DNA from: Bacteroidales bacterium | Lineage (GTDB): Bacteria; Bacteroidota; Bacteroidia; Bacteroidales; F082 | Assembly: GCA_015493215.1 (NCBI GenBank) | Contig: WGDP01000016.1 | Span: 1-45,059, forward strand | Direction of reading: 5' to 3' | Length of the DNA stretch: 45,059 bases | Shown here: in pieces, positions 9,591-18,023 of the stretch | Position numbering within the stretch: position 1 is the first letter of the stretch | Layout: each line of letters starts with the position of its first letter | Made by a program: the position numbers and the translations under genes | Notes under the pieces: generated by a model | What the model was told of the DNA's origin: nothing | The model's input: only the letters and a program-made list of their open reading frames with translations | The model's database searches: none

Positions 9591-10046
9591 TCAATTTTCT
9601 TCAGCAAACCATTCGGCATAGGAGGTAACCGTTTCGCGCAACAACAAATATTTTAATTCGATGTTTTCGGGTAGTGCGTTTTTTAGCCGATTGGCAAAAT
9701 CCAACAGCATCATCTCGCTGGTGGGCTGATAATTGAGTAAAATTATTTTTTCATAATTTTTTTTCAACTCGGCAATTAGTGTTTCCGAAACATCACTTCG
9801 CAATACCAGTGCATGGTCGAAAGGCTTTACAATTTCTGCCCGAACAATTTTTTTCAGGTCGCCAAAATCCATTACCATTCCCCGCTTAGGATGATTTTTT
9901 TCCTCAATGGGGGAGCCAGCAACGGTAACCAACAGCTCATACGAGTGGCCGTGAATGTTTTTACAAAGCCCGTCGTAGCCCGGCAACGAATGGGCTGTTT
10001 CAAACTTAAACGCTTTGGTAATTCTTATGTACGGTTTTGAAATCAT
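9591..10046 (-). CDS. queD: 6-carboxy-5,6,7,8-tetrahydropterin synthase / PTPS family
   Basis: FKFETAHSLPGYDGLCKNIHGHSYELLVTV, GMVMDFGDLKKIV, PFDHALVL, PTSEMMLLDFANRL, LRETVTSYAEW. Confidence 0.92.
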   Translation of the reverse strand: MISKPYIRITKAFKFETAHSLPGYDGLCKNIHGHSYELLVTVAGSPIEEKNHPKRGMVMDFGDLKKIVRAEIVKPFDHALVLRSDVSETLIAELKKNYEKIILLNYQPTSEMMLLDFANRLKNALPENIELKYLLLRETVTSYAEWFAEEN

Positions 10047-11146
10047 GATGCTTTTAAAAACTTATACTGTTTAATGTACTTTCCGTCAGGGGTTGTAACA
10101 ATTAACAAATACAATCCTTTTTGATAGCTGCTTACGTCGATATTGTTTTCGTTGTGCAGTGTCCCCGATTTTATTTTTTGCCCCGACATATTAACAATAA
10201 AATAGGCAGCCTCACGGCTATCAGCATAGGTAATATGAAGTTTGTTAATCACCGGATTGGGATATACCGATAGTTTTAAATCCAGCGGATTCACCACTGC
10301 CGAAGGGTCAACCCAGATAAGGGTGATGTATTCAGGATGGTCAACAAACGGGTTGCGGTTTTGTTGGAAATCGTAAATTTTATTGTTACGGTCAAGCTCT
10401 TTTTGGCTTACGGGGTCTTCGTTGCTCCATTTTACCATAAGGTTTAAATACCAGTCTTCAAACACATGGTCGTTGGTTCCGTCAAGCACGGCATCGGCAT
10501 TGGATGAGTTGTTTTCCCAGCTGCCTATTTCATTTTCGTAGCGGGTTGCCATATAAAAATAGATGCGGGCCAAATCGCCTTTAAACTCGTCGATGGGTTC
10601 AAACGCTGTTCCCGAATACCCCGAAACATTGCTGCTGCCAAGCTTACTGCCGTTTTGCGAAGTCCAGGTGGCACTTCCCACTTCCGAATAGGGCCAGTTG
10701 CTACGTCTTCCGTTTACATAACCGTCGGTGGGCAAAATGTGAACCACATCGTTTTTCATGGGTGCGGCATTGTTAAACCAGCTTTTTGGAAAGGTATGTT
10801 CGCGGTTGTAACACGACCCTTCGCCACTGTAATTACCACATTGATCGGAACCGGCATTATATTCGTAAGGGTTGTTGCCATTGGGATTATAAGAATAAAT
10901 GTCCCAAATTTTGTTGGTGGAGTTTCCGCTGTTGGTTAGGTTTGCCGGCATTAAATCTCCGGTAAGGTAAAAAGTCCATAAGGCCGAGTAACCCTGGTCG
11001 TGATGGTCTTTAATAATGTTATAAAGAGCCGTTTTTAAGGTGTAGCCTGTTTTTCCCTGAGCGCTGTTGTAATAGCCTGCAGGCGGCTGCGAATAAGACA
11101 AAAAACCCGTTAACAGGGCAATGGTTAATATGAATAATTTTTTCAT
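10043..11146 (-). CDS. Endonuclease I family nuclease with T9SS C-terminal sorting domain
   Basis: SCYNREHTFPKSWF...MKNDVVHILPTDGYVNGRRSNWPYSEV (endonuclease I motif), C-terminus LSVYPNPVINKLHITYAD...YKFLKAS. Overlaps queD by 4 bp. Confidence 0.92.
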   Translation of the reverse strand: MKKLFILTIALLTGFLSYSQPPAGYYNSAQGKTGYTLKTALYNIIKDHHDQGYSALWTFYLTGDLMPANLTNSGNSTNKIWDIYSYNPNGNNPYEYNAGSDQCGNYSGEGSCYNREHTFPKSWFNNAAPMKNDVVHILPTDGYVNGRRSNWPYSEVGSATWTSQNGSKLGSSNVSGYSGTAFEPIDEFKGDLARIYFYMATRYENEIGSWENNSSNADAVLDGTNDHVFEDWYLNLMVKWSNEDPVSQKELDRNNKIYDFQQNRNPFVDHPEYITLIWVDPSAVVNPLDLKLSVYPNPVINKLHITYADSREAAYFIVNMSGQKIKSGTLHNENNIDVSSYQKGLYLLIVTTPDGKYIKQYKFLKAS

Positions 11147-11167
11147 AAGATTATCATTAGGTTAATA

Positions 11168-11722
11168 TTAAACAAATTCAATAAACAAACTATACAACGC
11201 ACCAAATACAAACACAATGCTTCCAAATATATACAGCAAAGCTGCAAGCGAAAAGGCGCTTTTTTTCTCATCGGTGTAAATGGCCGGCAATATTAAAAAG
11301 GCAGAAAGCAAAAACAGGGCAATCAGGCTGGTTTCAAATTTAATTTCAGGGAAAAAATAAAACACCATCCCCACTAAAAAAGCATCAACACCTTGTGCCA
11401 CACCTGTTAACAGCATGAGTTTGGTGTTATCAAGCCTCATTACCACATTCCCTTTTCGTATTTTAAATGCCTCCATGGCCATGCGCACCCCCACCAAAAA
11501 GAAGGTAAAAAAGATTACCCCCGACTTAATGCCTTCCAAAAGATGCAAAAAAGTGCCTCCAATCAGCCTTCCAAAACCAAACATAATAACCTGAAGCAGG
11601 CTTACGATAATGGTTGCCATAACAGCCTGAAGCCTGTTGGATCCAACATTTACATGCAGTCCGGGCGGAAGCACATGAACGGCCAAAGCAAAAATAATAA
11701 AGGCATGTAGTAACCAGTTCAT
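11168..11722 (-). CDS. MntP-like putative manganese efflux / DUF204-type membrane protein
   Basis: Six predicted TM segments; FFLVGVRMAMEAFKIRKG, LMLLTGVAQGVDAFLVGM resemble the MntP family, from reading only. Confidence 0.55.
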   Translation of the reverse strand: MNWLLHAFIIFALAVHVLPPGLHVNVGSNRLQAVMATIIVSLLQVIMFGFGRLIGGTFLHLLEGIKSGVIFFTFFLVGVRMAMEAFKIRKGNVVMRLDNTKLMLLTGVAQGVDAFLVGMVFYFFPEIKFETSLIALFLLSAFLILPAIYTDEKKSAFSLAALLYIFGSIVFVFGALYSLFIEFV

Positions 11723-11753
11723 ATTTTAAAATTGAGCGGCAAAGTTAATCAAA

Positions 11754-12212
11754 CTAAACAAGTTCAATAATTTTTTGTAACCATTCTGTATCTACTTCAT
11801 CAAACGAACTTAAAGTGCTGCTGTCAACATCCAGCACACCTATAACATGATTGTGATTGTCAAACAAGGGAACTACAATTTCCGATTTTGTGCGGCTGTC
11901 GCAGGCAATGTGCCCCGGAAACTTTTCCACATCATCAACCCTGACCACCTTTTTTTGGTTAATGGCCGCCCAGCAAACTCCCGTATCCTTTGCCAGATTG
12001 ATACAGGCCAATGAACCCTGATAGGGACCAACCTGCAGCTTGCCTTTCTGCAAAAGGTAAAAACCTGTCCAAAAAAAAGTATCCATTTTATGATAAAGCA
12101 CTGCGTTGATGGTAGCCATGTTCGACAACGGATTGTTGCTGCTTTTTACAATCAAATCTTTTATCTGCTTATAAAGCCGTGCATAACGGCGTTCTTTTTT
12201 CTGTTTGTCCAT
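11754..12212 (-). CDS. GAF-domain protein, free methionine-(R)-sulfoxide reductase-like
   Basis: FFWTGFYLLQKGKLQVGPYQGSLACINLAKDTGVCWAA...FPGHIACDSRTKSEIVVPLFDNHNHVIGVLDVDS; three Cys at the fRMsr positions. Start set at MDKQKKERRY. Confidence 0.85.
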   Translation of the reverse strand: MDKQKKERRYARLYKQIKDLIVKSSNNPLSNMATINAVLYHKMDTFFWTGFYLLQKGKLQVGPYQGSLACINLAKDTGVCWAAINQKKVVRVDDVEKFPGHIACDSRTKSEIVVPLFDNHNHVIGVLDVDSSTLSSFDEVDTEWLQKIIELV

Positions 12213-12226
12213 AAAAAAACTTTTGG

Positions 12227-12234
12227 CAAAAGTA
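12227..12234 (-). promoter_or_regulatory. Candidate -7 element TACTTTTG for the fRMsr-like gene
   Basis: CAAAAGTA on the + strand, 14 nt upstream of the proposed ATG. Confidence 0.4.
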
Positions 12235-12291
12235 GGCAAAAGAGTTAGAATCTGTCCGGATTAGAATTTACAGGATTAATTTGTTTTCTCC

Positions 12292-12299
12292 TATCTTTG
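12292..12299 (+). promoter_or_regulatory. Candidate -7 element TATCTTTG directly before ATG 12304
   Basis: TAnnTTTG motif 4 nt before the start codon. Confidence 0.5.
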
Positions 12300-12303
12300 C
12301 CTT

Positions 12304-13677
12304 ATGGCTTCCTTTTCAAATATTTGGTACGAAGCGATGCTGATAGTGGGTGTTATTTTATTTTTGAGTATCTTGTGGGCTGCGTATGTTTCCTTTCTTG
12401 AAAAGGAAGCCAGAGCCGCTAAGATATTTCTTTTTACCGCCATCGTTTTGCTGTTGCTGTTTGTTTCTCCATGGTTTTTCCATGCCGTTTGGTTAAATTA
12501 TTTTGTTGAATTTGTAATTTTAATGCTGTTTGTTGCGGGCTTCGTTTTTACACTTCCCATTGGTAACAAAAGCGGATGGATATCGCCTGTTCCCATAAAA
12601 CGTATTGATGAGCGTGACACCATGTTTTCGCGCAACGAACTAAAGCGGGGAAGTAAAGATTACGAGAACTATTATTCAAAAAATCCTGAGAAAGAAAAGT
12701 CCGATGCTGTGTTTCGTTCAAAACCGGGTTTGCTGGCCAAAGGTGCTGTGCAATACAATCCATTTCATTTTGCTTCGGCGGATGCAAGTTTTTTTACGGT
12801 AGCAAAGTTTAAAAACGGCGTAAATGGCTCTGTTTCTGAAGATAAAGTTAAAGTTGATACCAATGAAATTACCTCTTATCTTAAGTCGTGGAGCAAAAAG
12901 CTGGGTGCGGTTGATTCGGGCGTTACAGAATTGCAGGAGTACCATTTATATAGCGTGGGTGGAAGAGCGGAACGAAGAAACATTCCCATCAAAAAGCAGC
13001 ATCAGTTTGCATTTGCTTTTACCGTGGAGATGCAACGGGAGATGATGACGACCGCTCCTGCATCAACCGTTATTATGGAGTCGGCACAGCAGTATCTTGA
13101 AGCGGGGCGCATTGCCATGCAGTTGGCCGCTTTTATCAGAAACCTGGGCTACGAAGCCCGTGCACATATCGACGGGAATTATGAAGTGGTTTGCCCGCTG
13201 GTGGCGCGAGATGCAGGACTGGGAGAATTGGGCAGGATGGGCTTGCTGATGACGCCAAAGCTCGGCCCGCGGGTACGTATTGGCGTAGTTACCACCAACC
13301 TTCCTTTAGTTGTGGATGAACCGCTTAACGACTATTCGTTTATTGACTTTTGTATAAAATGTAAAAAATGTGCCGATGTTTGTCCTTCCAAGGCCATATC
13401 TTTTGAAGACAGCCAGGTTGTGGATGGTGTAAAACGGTGGCAAATCAATCAGGAGCAGTGTTTTAATTACTGGAGCATCATTGGCACCGACTGCGGCCGT
13501 TGTGTTGCCGCTTGTCCCTTTTCGCATCCTGACAATGCCTTACACAACCTTGTTCGTGCAGGCATTAAAAGGTCGGCACTTTTTAGAACCGCCGCTTTAA
13601 AAATGGATGATGTTATTTACGGAAGAAAACCAAAACCTGCTGCCATTCCGGATTGGGCAAGGATAAGTGAGAAATGA
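12304..13677 (+). CDS. Membrane-anchored 2x[4Fe-4S] reductive-dehalogenase-like protein
   Basis: About three N-terminal TM segments; RdhA-like core (ESAQQYLEAGRIAMQLAAFIRNLGYEARAH, RDAGLGELGRMGLLMTPKLGPRVRIGVVTTNLPLVVDEP) and two ferredoxin motifs CIKCKKCADVCP and CX10CX2CX3CP (CFNYWSIIGTDCGRCVAACP). Confidence 0.75.
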   Translation: MASFSNIWYEAMLIVGVILFLSILWAAYVSFLEKEARAAKIFLFTAIVLLLLFVSPWFFHAVWLNYFVEFVILMLFVAGFVFTLPIGNKSGWISPVPIKRIDERDTMFSRNELKRGSKDYENYYSKNPEKEKSDAVFRSKPGLLAKGAVQYNPFHFASADASFFTVAKFKNGVNGSVSEDKVKVDTNEITSYLKSWSKKLGAVDSGVTELQEYHLYSVGGRAERRNIPIKKQHQFAFAFTVEMQREMMTTAPASTVIMESAQQYLEAGRIAMQLAAFIRNLGYEARAHIDGNYEVVCPLVARDAGLGELGRMGLLMTPKLGPRVRIGVVTTNLPLVVDEPLNDYSFIDFCIKCKKCADVCPSKAISFEDSQVVDGVKRWQINQEQCFNYWSIIGTDCGRCVAACPFSHPDNALHNLVRAGIKRSALFRTAALKMDDVIYGRKPKPAAIPDWARISEK

Positions 13678-13727
13678 GTTTGTCTTGAATAGATGTGTGG
13701 TACCCCCCCAAAAGCAACCAACCCCGT

Positions 13728-14237
13728 TTACAAATGTGTTGGCAGCCAATAAAACAAAAAGTTAAGGAGCAGCCCCTGAAGAACAATCATTAAAATGGCC
13801 ATTGGAAGTGCTTCTTTACGGTGCGAATAGTATTTTCTTAAAAGGAAAGCGCCAAAAATAAGCGAAAGCAACCAAGGGGTTAACAGAATGATTCCGTACA
13901 TTCCGTAATGGCGTTTAAACTTTACGATAAACCTGTTGCGGCGGGTAAACTTTTTTTTGTGCTTGCGCTTTTCGCGCCTGCGTATTAACCAGTTTATATA
14001 TTTTTTGTTCCAGGATGCAGGGAGTACTTTAGCTACCACCGGTTTCATTACTTTACCAAAAAGAAAAAGCAGCTTTGCCATATGGTAGTAGGCCAAAAAT
14101 GCCAACACCCCTCCGGTAAGCATGGTTACCACCGTAGAAACCAAATCGAGTTTAATAAGCAGCCCGAACATGGGCGTGTAAAAATACCTGACCGTTGAAA
14201 TCAGAAAAACATTGATAATTTTTAAGGTATATGACAT
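13728..14237 (-). CDS. Hypothetical membrane protein
   Basis: 169 aa with several hydrophobic segments and a basic middle (RRREKRKHKKKFTRRNRF); no family recognised. Confidence 0.65.
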   Translation of the reverse strand: MSYTLKIINVFLISTVRYFYTPMFGLLIKLDLVSTVVTMLTGGVLAFLAYYHMAKLLFLFGKVMKPVVAKVLPASWNKKYINWLIRRREKRKHKKKFTRRNRFIVKFKRHYGMYGIILLTPWLLSLIFGAFLLRKYYSHRKEALPMAILMIVLQGLLLNFLFYWLPTHL

Positions 14238-14273
14238 GCGGGTTGCTTAAACCGCAAAAATAGTTTTTTTAAA

Positions 14274-15776
14274 CTATCCGCAATGGAAGTATTTTTTCAC
14301 CAACTCCATGGTTTTTTCGCTATCGTTTTCAATATCATGCCGCAGGGTGGTATCATTAAACGCTTTAAGCTGCTTTACCAGCTGGTTTAAGATGGCTTCG
14401 GTAAACACGCCTCTGTCAAGGTATATATCCTTTTGTTTCAGTAAATTGGCTGCCGATTCAACACACGATTTGGGGAGTTGTGCCAGGCTGTTTTGTTTTT
14501 CCTGATGTTCCTCATCAAAAATGTTGATGTCAACATAGGTTTTTTTAGCAACTTCCAAAGCGTCTTTCATTTCAAACCCATGACGGGCTGCCACGGTCAT
14601 CCCTGCCAACAGCAGATAAATATCGGCCGAGCCGTCGGGGCTGCGCAGCTCTACCGTTTGTTTTCCCGAAAAGTCAACCACATCTCCTTTTTCCTGCGGG
14701 TTGGCATCGCTAATCATGTTTACCGGCTTGGTCCATCCCAGCGGAACCCTTACCAGTACCGAACGGTTACGGTCGCCCCAGCAAATGTTGGTAGGTGCTT
14801 CCTGATGTGGTACCAACCTGAAATAAGAGGTGGGGTTCATGTTTCCAAAGGCGGTAAGCGACGGGGCAAGTTCCATGTATCCCGCAATGGCGGTTTTAGC
14901 AACATCGCTCAACTCGCCGTTTTTAATCATCTGATTGATACCGTCTTTCATAATTCTGGTGTGGATGTGCAATCCGCTGCCAGCTTTCCCAACGGTAATT
15001 TTAGGGGCAAAAGTAACCTCCACACCGTATTGCATGGCGAGTGTGCGCACAATCCATTTTGCTTTGAGCAACTGGTCGGCGGCATCTTCCACATTGGTGG
15101 GCAAAAACTCTATTTCGTTCTGTTCGTACACCAGTCCGTTTTTGGTAAAATTACCCACTTCGGAGTGGCCGTACTTGATAGTTCCGCCGGCTTCGGCAAT
15201 AAGTTTCATGGCCTCGGTTCTGAAATCAACCCATTTTGAAAATGGAGACGACTCGTGATAAGCGCGTTGGTCGTCGGCATGAAACAGCCCGTCATCTTCG
15301 CTAATAATGTAATACTCCAGCTCGCCCATGGCTTCAAATTCATAGCCGGTAACCTCCTTAAAAGCATTGTGCGCTTTTTTCAAAATATACTCCGGAGCTC
15401 CCTCAAAAGGTTTTCCGTCGCGGTCGTAATAGCTGCAAAGAATATCCAGGGTTGGGATTTCCGAAAAGGGATTTACAAAAGCCGTTTTATAACGAGGAAT
15501 CACATACAGGTCGCTTGAACCGGCTTCGATAAAAGGAAACAGGCTGGAACCATCCACACGTTCACCGGCGGTAAGAATGGAATCGAGGTGATCACGATTA
15601 CCTATAATGAAGTTTAAGGTTTTTAACCTCCCGTCCCATCCGGCGTATCGGAAGTTAATCATTTGAATATCGTAATCTTCAATAAAACGAATCAAATCCT
15701 CTTTGGTGAGGTTCTCGGCTGGCTTATTTAAATATTGAATCACCGGGTTGGGATTCATCGAAATAGCATTATTCAT
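14274..15776 (-). CDS. glnA: Glutamine synthetase family protein (type I-like)
   Basis: GERVDGSSLFPFIEAGSSDLYVIP, YHESSPFSKWVDFRTEAM, GSGLHIHTRIMKDG, NPTSYFRLVPHQEAPTNICWGDRNRSVLVRVP, ELRSPDGSADIYLLLAGMTVA. Confidence 0.88.
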   Translation of the reverse strand: MNNAISMNPNPVIQYLNKPAENLTKEDLIRFIEDYDIQMINFRYAGWDGRLKTLNFIIGNRDHLDSILTAGERVDGSSLFPFIEAGSSDLYVIPRYKTAFVNPFSEIPTLDILCSYYDRDGKPFEGAPEYILKKAHNAFKEVTGYEFEAMGELEYYIISEDDGLFHADDQRAYHESSPFSKWVDFRTEAMKLIAEAGGTIKYGHSEVGNFTKNGLVYEQNEIEFLPTNVEDAADQLLKAKWIVRTLAMQYGVEVTFAPKITVGKAGSGLHIHTRIMKDGINQMIKNGELSDVAKTAIAGYMELAPSLTAFGNMNPTSYFRLVPHQEAPTNICWGDRNRSVLVRVPLGWTKPVNMISDANPQEKGDVVDFSGKQTVELRSPDGSADIYLLLAGMTVAARHGFEMKDALEVAKKTYVDINIFDEEHQEKQNSLAQLPKSCVESAANLLKQKDIYLDRGVFTEAILNQLVKQLKAFNDTTLRHDIENDSEKTMELVKKYFHCG

Positions 15777-15801
15777 ATTTACATTTTTATAAAACGGGTT
15801 G

Positions 15802-15809
15802 CAAACTTA
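15802..15809 (-). promoter_or_regulatory. Candidate -7 element TAAGTTTG for glutamine synthetase
   Basis: CAAACTTA on + strand, 25 nt upstream of the start. Confidence 0.35.
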
Positions 15810-15882
15810 TCAAAATTAACGGGTGCTTTTTCCAAATTAAACATATCTTTTATACATTTGGAAAAAATTAATACATACAACT

Positions 15883-16884
15883 ATGACGCTAAAAAATAAA
15901 TTAACCCCGATTTTTTTTGTTTTAATACTTATTTTTTCGGGATGTAAGTTTCCGGTATCGGTTTTAAACGGAAAAGTTGACAATTCAAAAACAGAAACCA
16001 TGAAAGAAGTAGCCAATCAGGTAAAAATTCAAAACGACACAACAGCAAATTTAAAGCCTGATAATGAAGCACGTATCGTATGGGCAAACCCCAGGTCGCC
16101 TGCCAAAACCAAATATGTGCTGGTTTATCTTCACGGCTTTTCGGCAAGCTGCAAAGAGGGTTACCCGGTTAACTACGATTTTGCAAAACGATATGGCATA
16201 AACCTTTACTGTGCCCGTTTGGCCGACCATGGTGTTTCCGACGAAAAACCCATGATTAACTTAACTGCCGAAGCATACCTCGAATCGGCCAAACAAGCCC
16301 TTGAAATTGGTCGTCAGCTTGGCGATAAAGTAATATTAATGAGCACCTCCACCGGTGGAACCCTTTCGCTTAAGCTGGCTGCCGACAATCCATGGATATA
16401 TGCTTTAATAATGTATTCGCCCAATATTGACGTGGTTGACAGTAAAGCACACTGGCTTACCAATAAGTTTGGGTACGGCCTGGCAAAACTTGTTAAGGGC
16501 GACATGATTGTTTATGATGACGACCCGCCGGAAGTTCAAAAATACTGGCAGTCGAAGTACCATATTAACGGTGTACGTGCTATGACCCAGCTACTGGAAA
16601 AAACCATGACCCCCGAAACCTTTGCCAAGGTTAAACAACCTGTTTTTGTGGGCTATTACTACAAAAACGAAGAAGAAAAGGATCCCACCGTAAGCATTGA
16701 TGCCATGATGAAGATGTTTGACGAGCTGGGAACCCCTGCCGGGTTAAAACAAAAGGTTGCCTTTCCCAATGCCGGTTGCCATCCCATTCCCTCCAAAATT
16801 TACAACAAACACTACAAGGATGTTGAAGTTAAAACATACGAATTTGCCGAAAAAGTACTGGGTATGGAGCCGGTTAACAAATAG
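15883..16884 (+). CDS. Alpha/beta-hydrolase lipoprotein
   Basis: Lipobox-like signal (FVLILIFSGCKF); YVLVYLHGFSASCKEG, VILMSTSTGGTLSLKLAADNP (nucleophile elbow STSTGG), C-terminal NAGCHPIPSK. Confidence 0.8.
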   Translation: MTLKNKLTPIFFVLILIFSGCKFPVSVLNGKVDNSKTETMKEVANQVKIQNDTTANLKPDNEARIVWANPRSPAKTKYVLVYLHGFSASCKEGYPVNYDFAKRYGINLYCARLADHGVSDEKPMINLTAEAYLESAKQALEIGRQLGDKVILMSTSTGGTLSLKLAADNPWIYALIMYSPNIDVVDSKAHWLTNKFGYGLAKLVKGDMIVYDDDPPEVQKYWQSKYHINGVRAMTQLLEKTMTPETFAKVKQPVFVGYYYKNEEEKDPTVSIDAMMKMFDELGTPAGLKQKVAFPNAGCHPIPSKIYNKHYKDVEVKTYEFAEKVLGMEPVNK

Positions 16885-17001
16885 AATACCGGGTTTATTT
16901 TTTGAGATTGATGTATGATAATAGCCATTCTGTGTTCCTTACATTGATAGGTTGGTAGTGGTTATTGGTGAGTTAGCCATTATTTAAAAGAACGACACAA
17001 A

Positions 17002-17838
17002 ATGACTGAATATAAGATGAATAAAAAGAAAAATAAGTTACTAATAATTGGATTGATTTTCTTATCAATTTCATTAGTGAGTTGCGGACAAACAAGGCAG
17101 GACAAGACAGAAACCATTATTGCCAAATTAAACCTCATTGAGTCTCAAAAAACAAATTACAAGTTCCAGATTGAGCCTTTAAAATACCAAGCAACAGGAA
17201 AAGATAGTATTAGAATTTTTGAGTTAGAGAAACAATTATCAGATGAGGAGATTACAAAACGAATAACGAAAGCATTTAACGAAGGTCTAAGCAATGCAGA
17301 TGTAAATGATCTCTATGTGTTCACACAATCAAGTGCATTTGAAAAATTATTCAATCAAGGTGAATTATTTACATTAATATCTGCTCAATTCAAAGACATA
17401 GATAATGAGATAAACAACATAACAAATAATTTTAATGAGCGAGTTGAGAAACCGACAAACAAATTTGGACCAATATTCATTGATAGAGAAAATGGATTTT
17501 ATGCCACAGTTGATTATGACTATTCAACAGAAAACAAGGATATAAAGTTAGAAGATAAACCATCATTGACTTCAAAAGACATTTTAGAAGTAAAAAAGGT
17601 TTTTAGCACCTATAATGACCAACCTGAAATTAGTATTGTATTTACAAAAGAAGGCGCTAAAAAATTCTATTTATTTACAAAAGAGAATATTGGGAAACCA
17701 GTTGCGATTGTAATTGCAAAGCATATTGTTTCAATGCCAACGGTGAATTCTGAGATAATTGGTGGAAAAGCAAGTATTAGTGGTAATTTTACAGAAGATG
17801 AAATTGATAAAATGATAGAAATATTGAAAAATAAATAA
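17002..17838 (+). CDS. Lipoprotein with SecDF P1-head-like C-terminal domain
   Basis: Lipoprotein signal (IIGLIFLSISLVSCGQ); C-terminus LTSKDILEVKKVFSTYNDQPEISIVFTKEGAKKFYLFTKENIGKPVAIVIAKHIVSMPTVNSEIIGGKASISGNFTEDEIDKMIEILKN matches the SecD P1 pattern (FT.eGA.kF...T..niGkp.AIv....v...P.v...I.gG.a.IsG.Ft.eE...). Confidence 0.75.
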   Translation: MTEYKMNKKKNKLLIIGLIFLSISLVSCGQTRQDKTETIIAKLNLIESQKTNYKFQIEPLKYQATGKDSIRIFELEKQLSDEEITKRITKAFNEGLSNADVNDLYVFTQSSAFEKLFNQGELFTLISAQFKDIDNEINNITNNFNERVEKPTNKFGPIFIDRENGFYATVDYDYSTENKDIKLEDKPSLTSKDILEVKKVFSTYNDQPEISIVFTKEGAKKFYLFTKENIGKPVAIVIAKHIVSMPTVNSEIIGGKASISGNFTEDEIDKMIEILKNK

Positions 17839-17842
17839 AAAA

Positions 17843-17977
17843 ACAATGGCTAACACGCAATATAAAAAATTGGGCATATAGTGCTAAATATGAACATTTT
17901 AACATTAAATAAACAACGTAGTAAATTGAAAAATAAGTGTTTCAAAATGCCCAACTTTTCATATTGCCAACCGTTGT
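17843..17977. repeat. Long AT-rich imperfect inverted repeat (hairpin) downstream of the SecDF-P1-like gene
   Basis: Arm ACAATGGCTAACACGCAATATAAAAAATTGGGCAT (17843..17876) pairs with ATGCCCAACTTTTCATATTGCCAACCGTTGT (17947..17977) with an internal bulge and a ~70-nt loop. Confidence 0.7.
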
Positions 17978-18023
17978 ACACTATTAGTGAGAAAACTGTA
18001 AAATCATCAACCAATAAATAACC

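Noticed and set aside
14478-15239. 253-aa + strand ORF antisense to glutamine synthetase
   Set aside because: Lies entirely inside a well-supported conserved gene on the other strand; composition (His/Phe/Gly/Val rich) is typical of the antisense frame of a coding sequence.
17002-17838. Truncated secD pseudogene
   Set aside because: The ORF is intact with its own lipoprotein signal and stop, and lacks any trace of the SecD TM region; better treated as a stand-alone domain protein.
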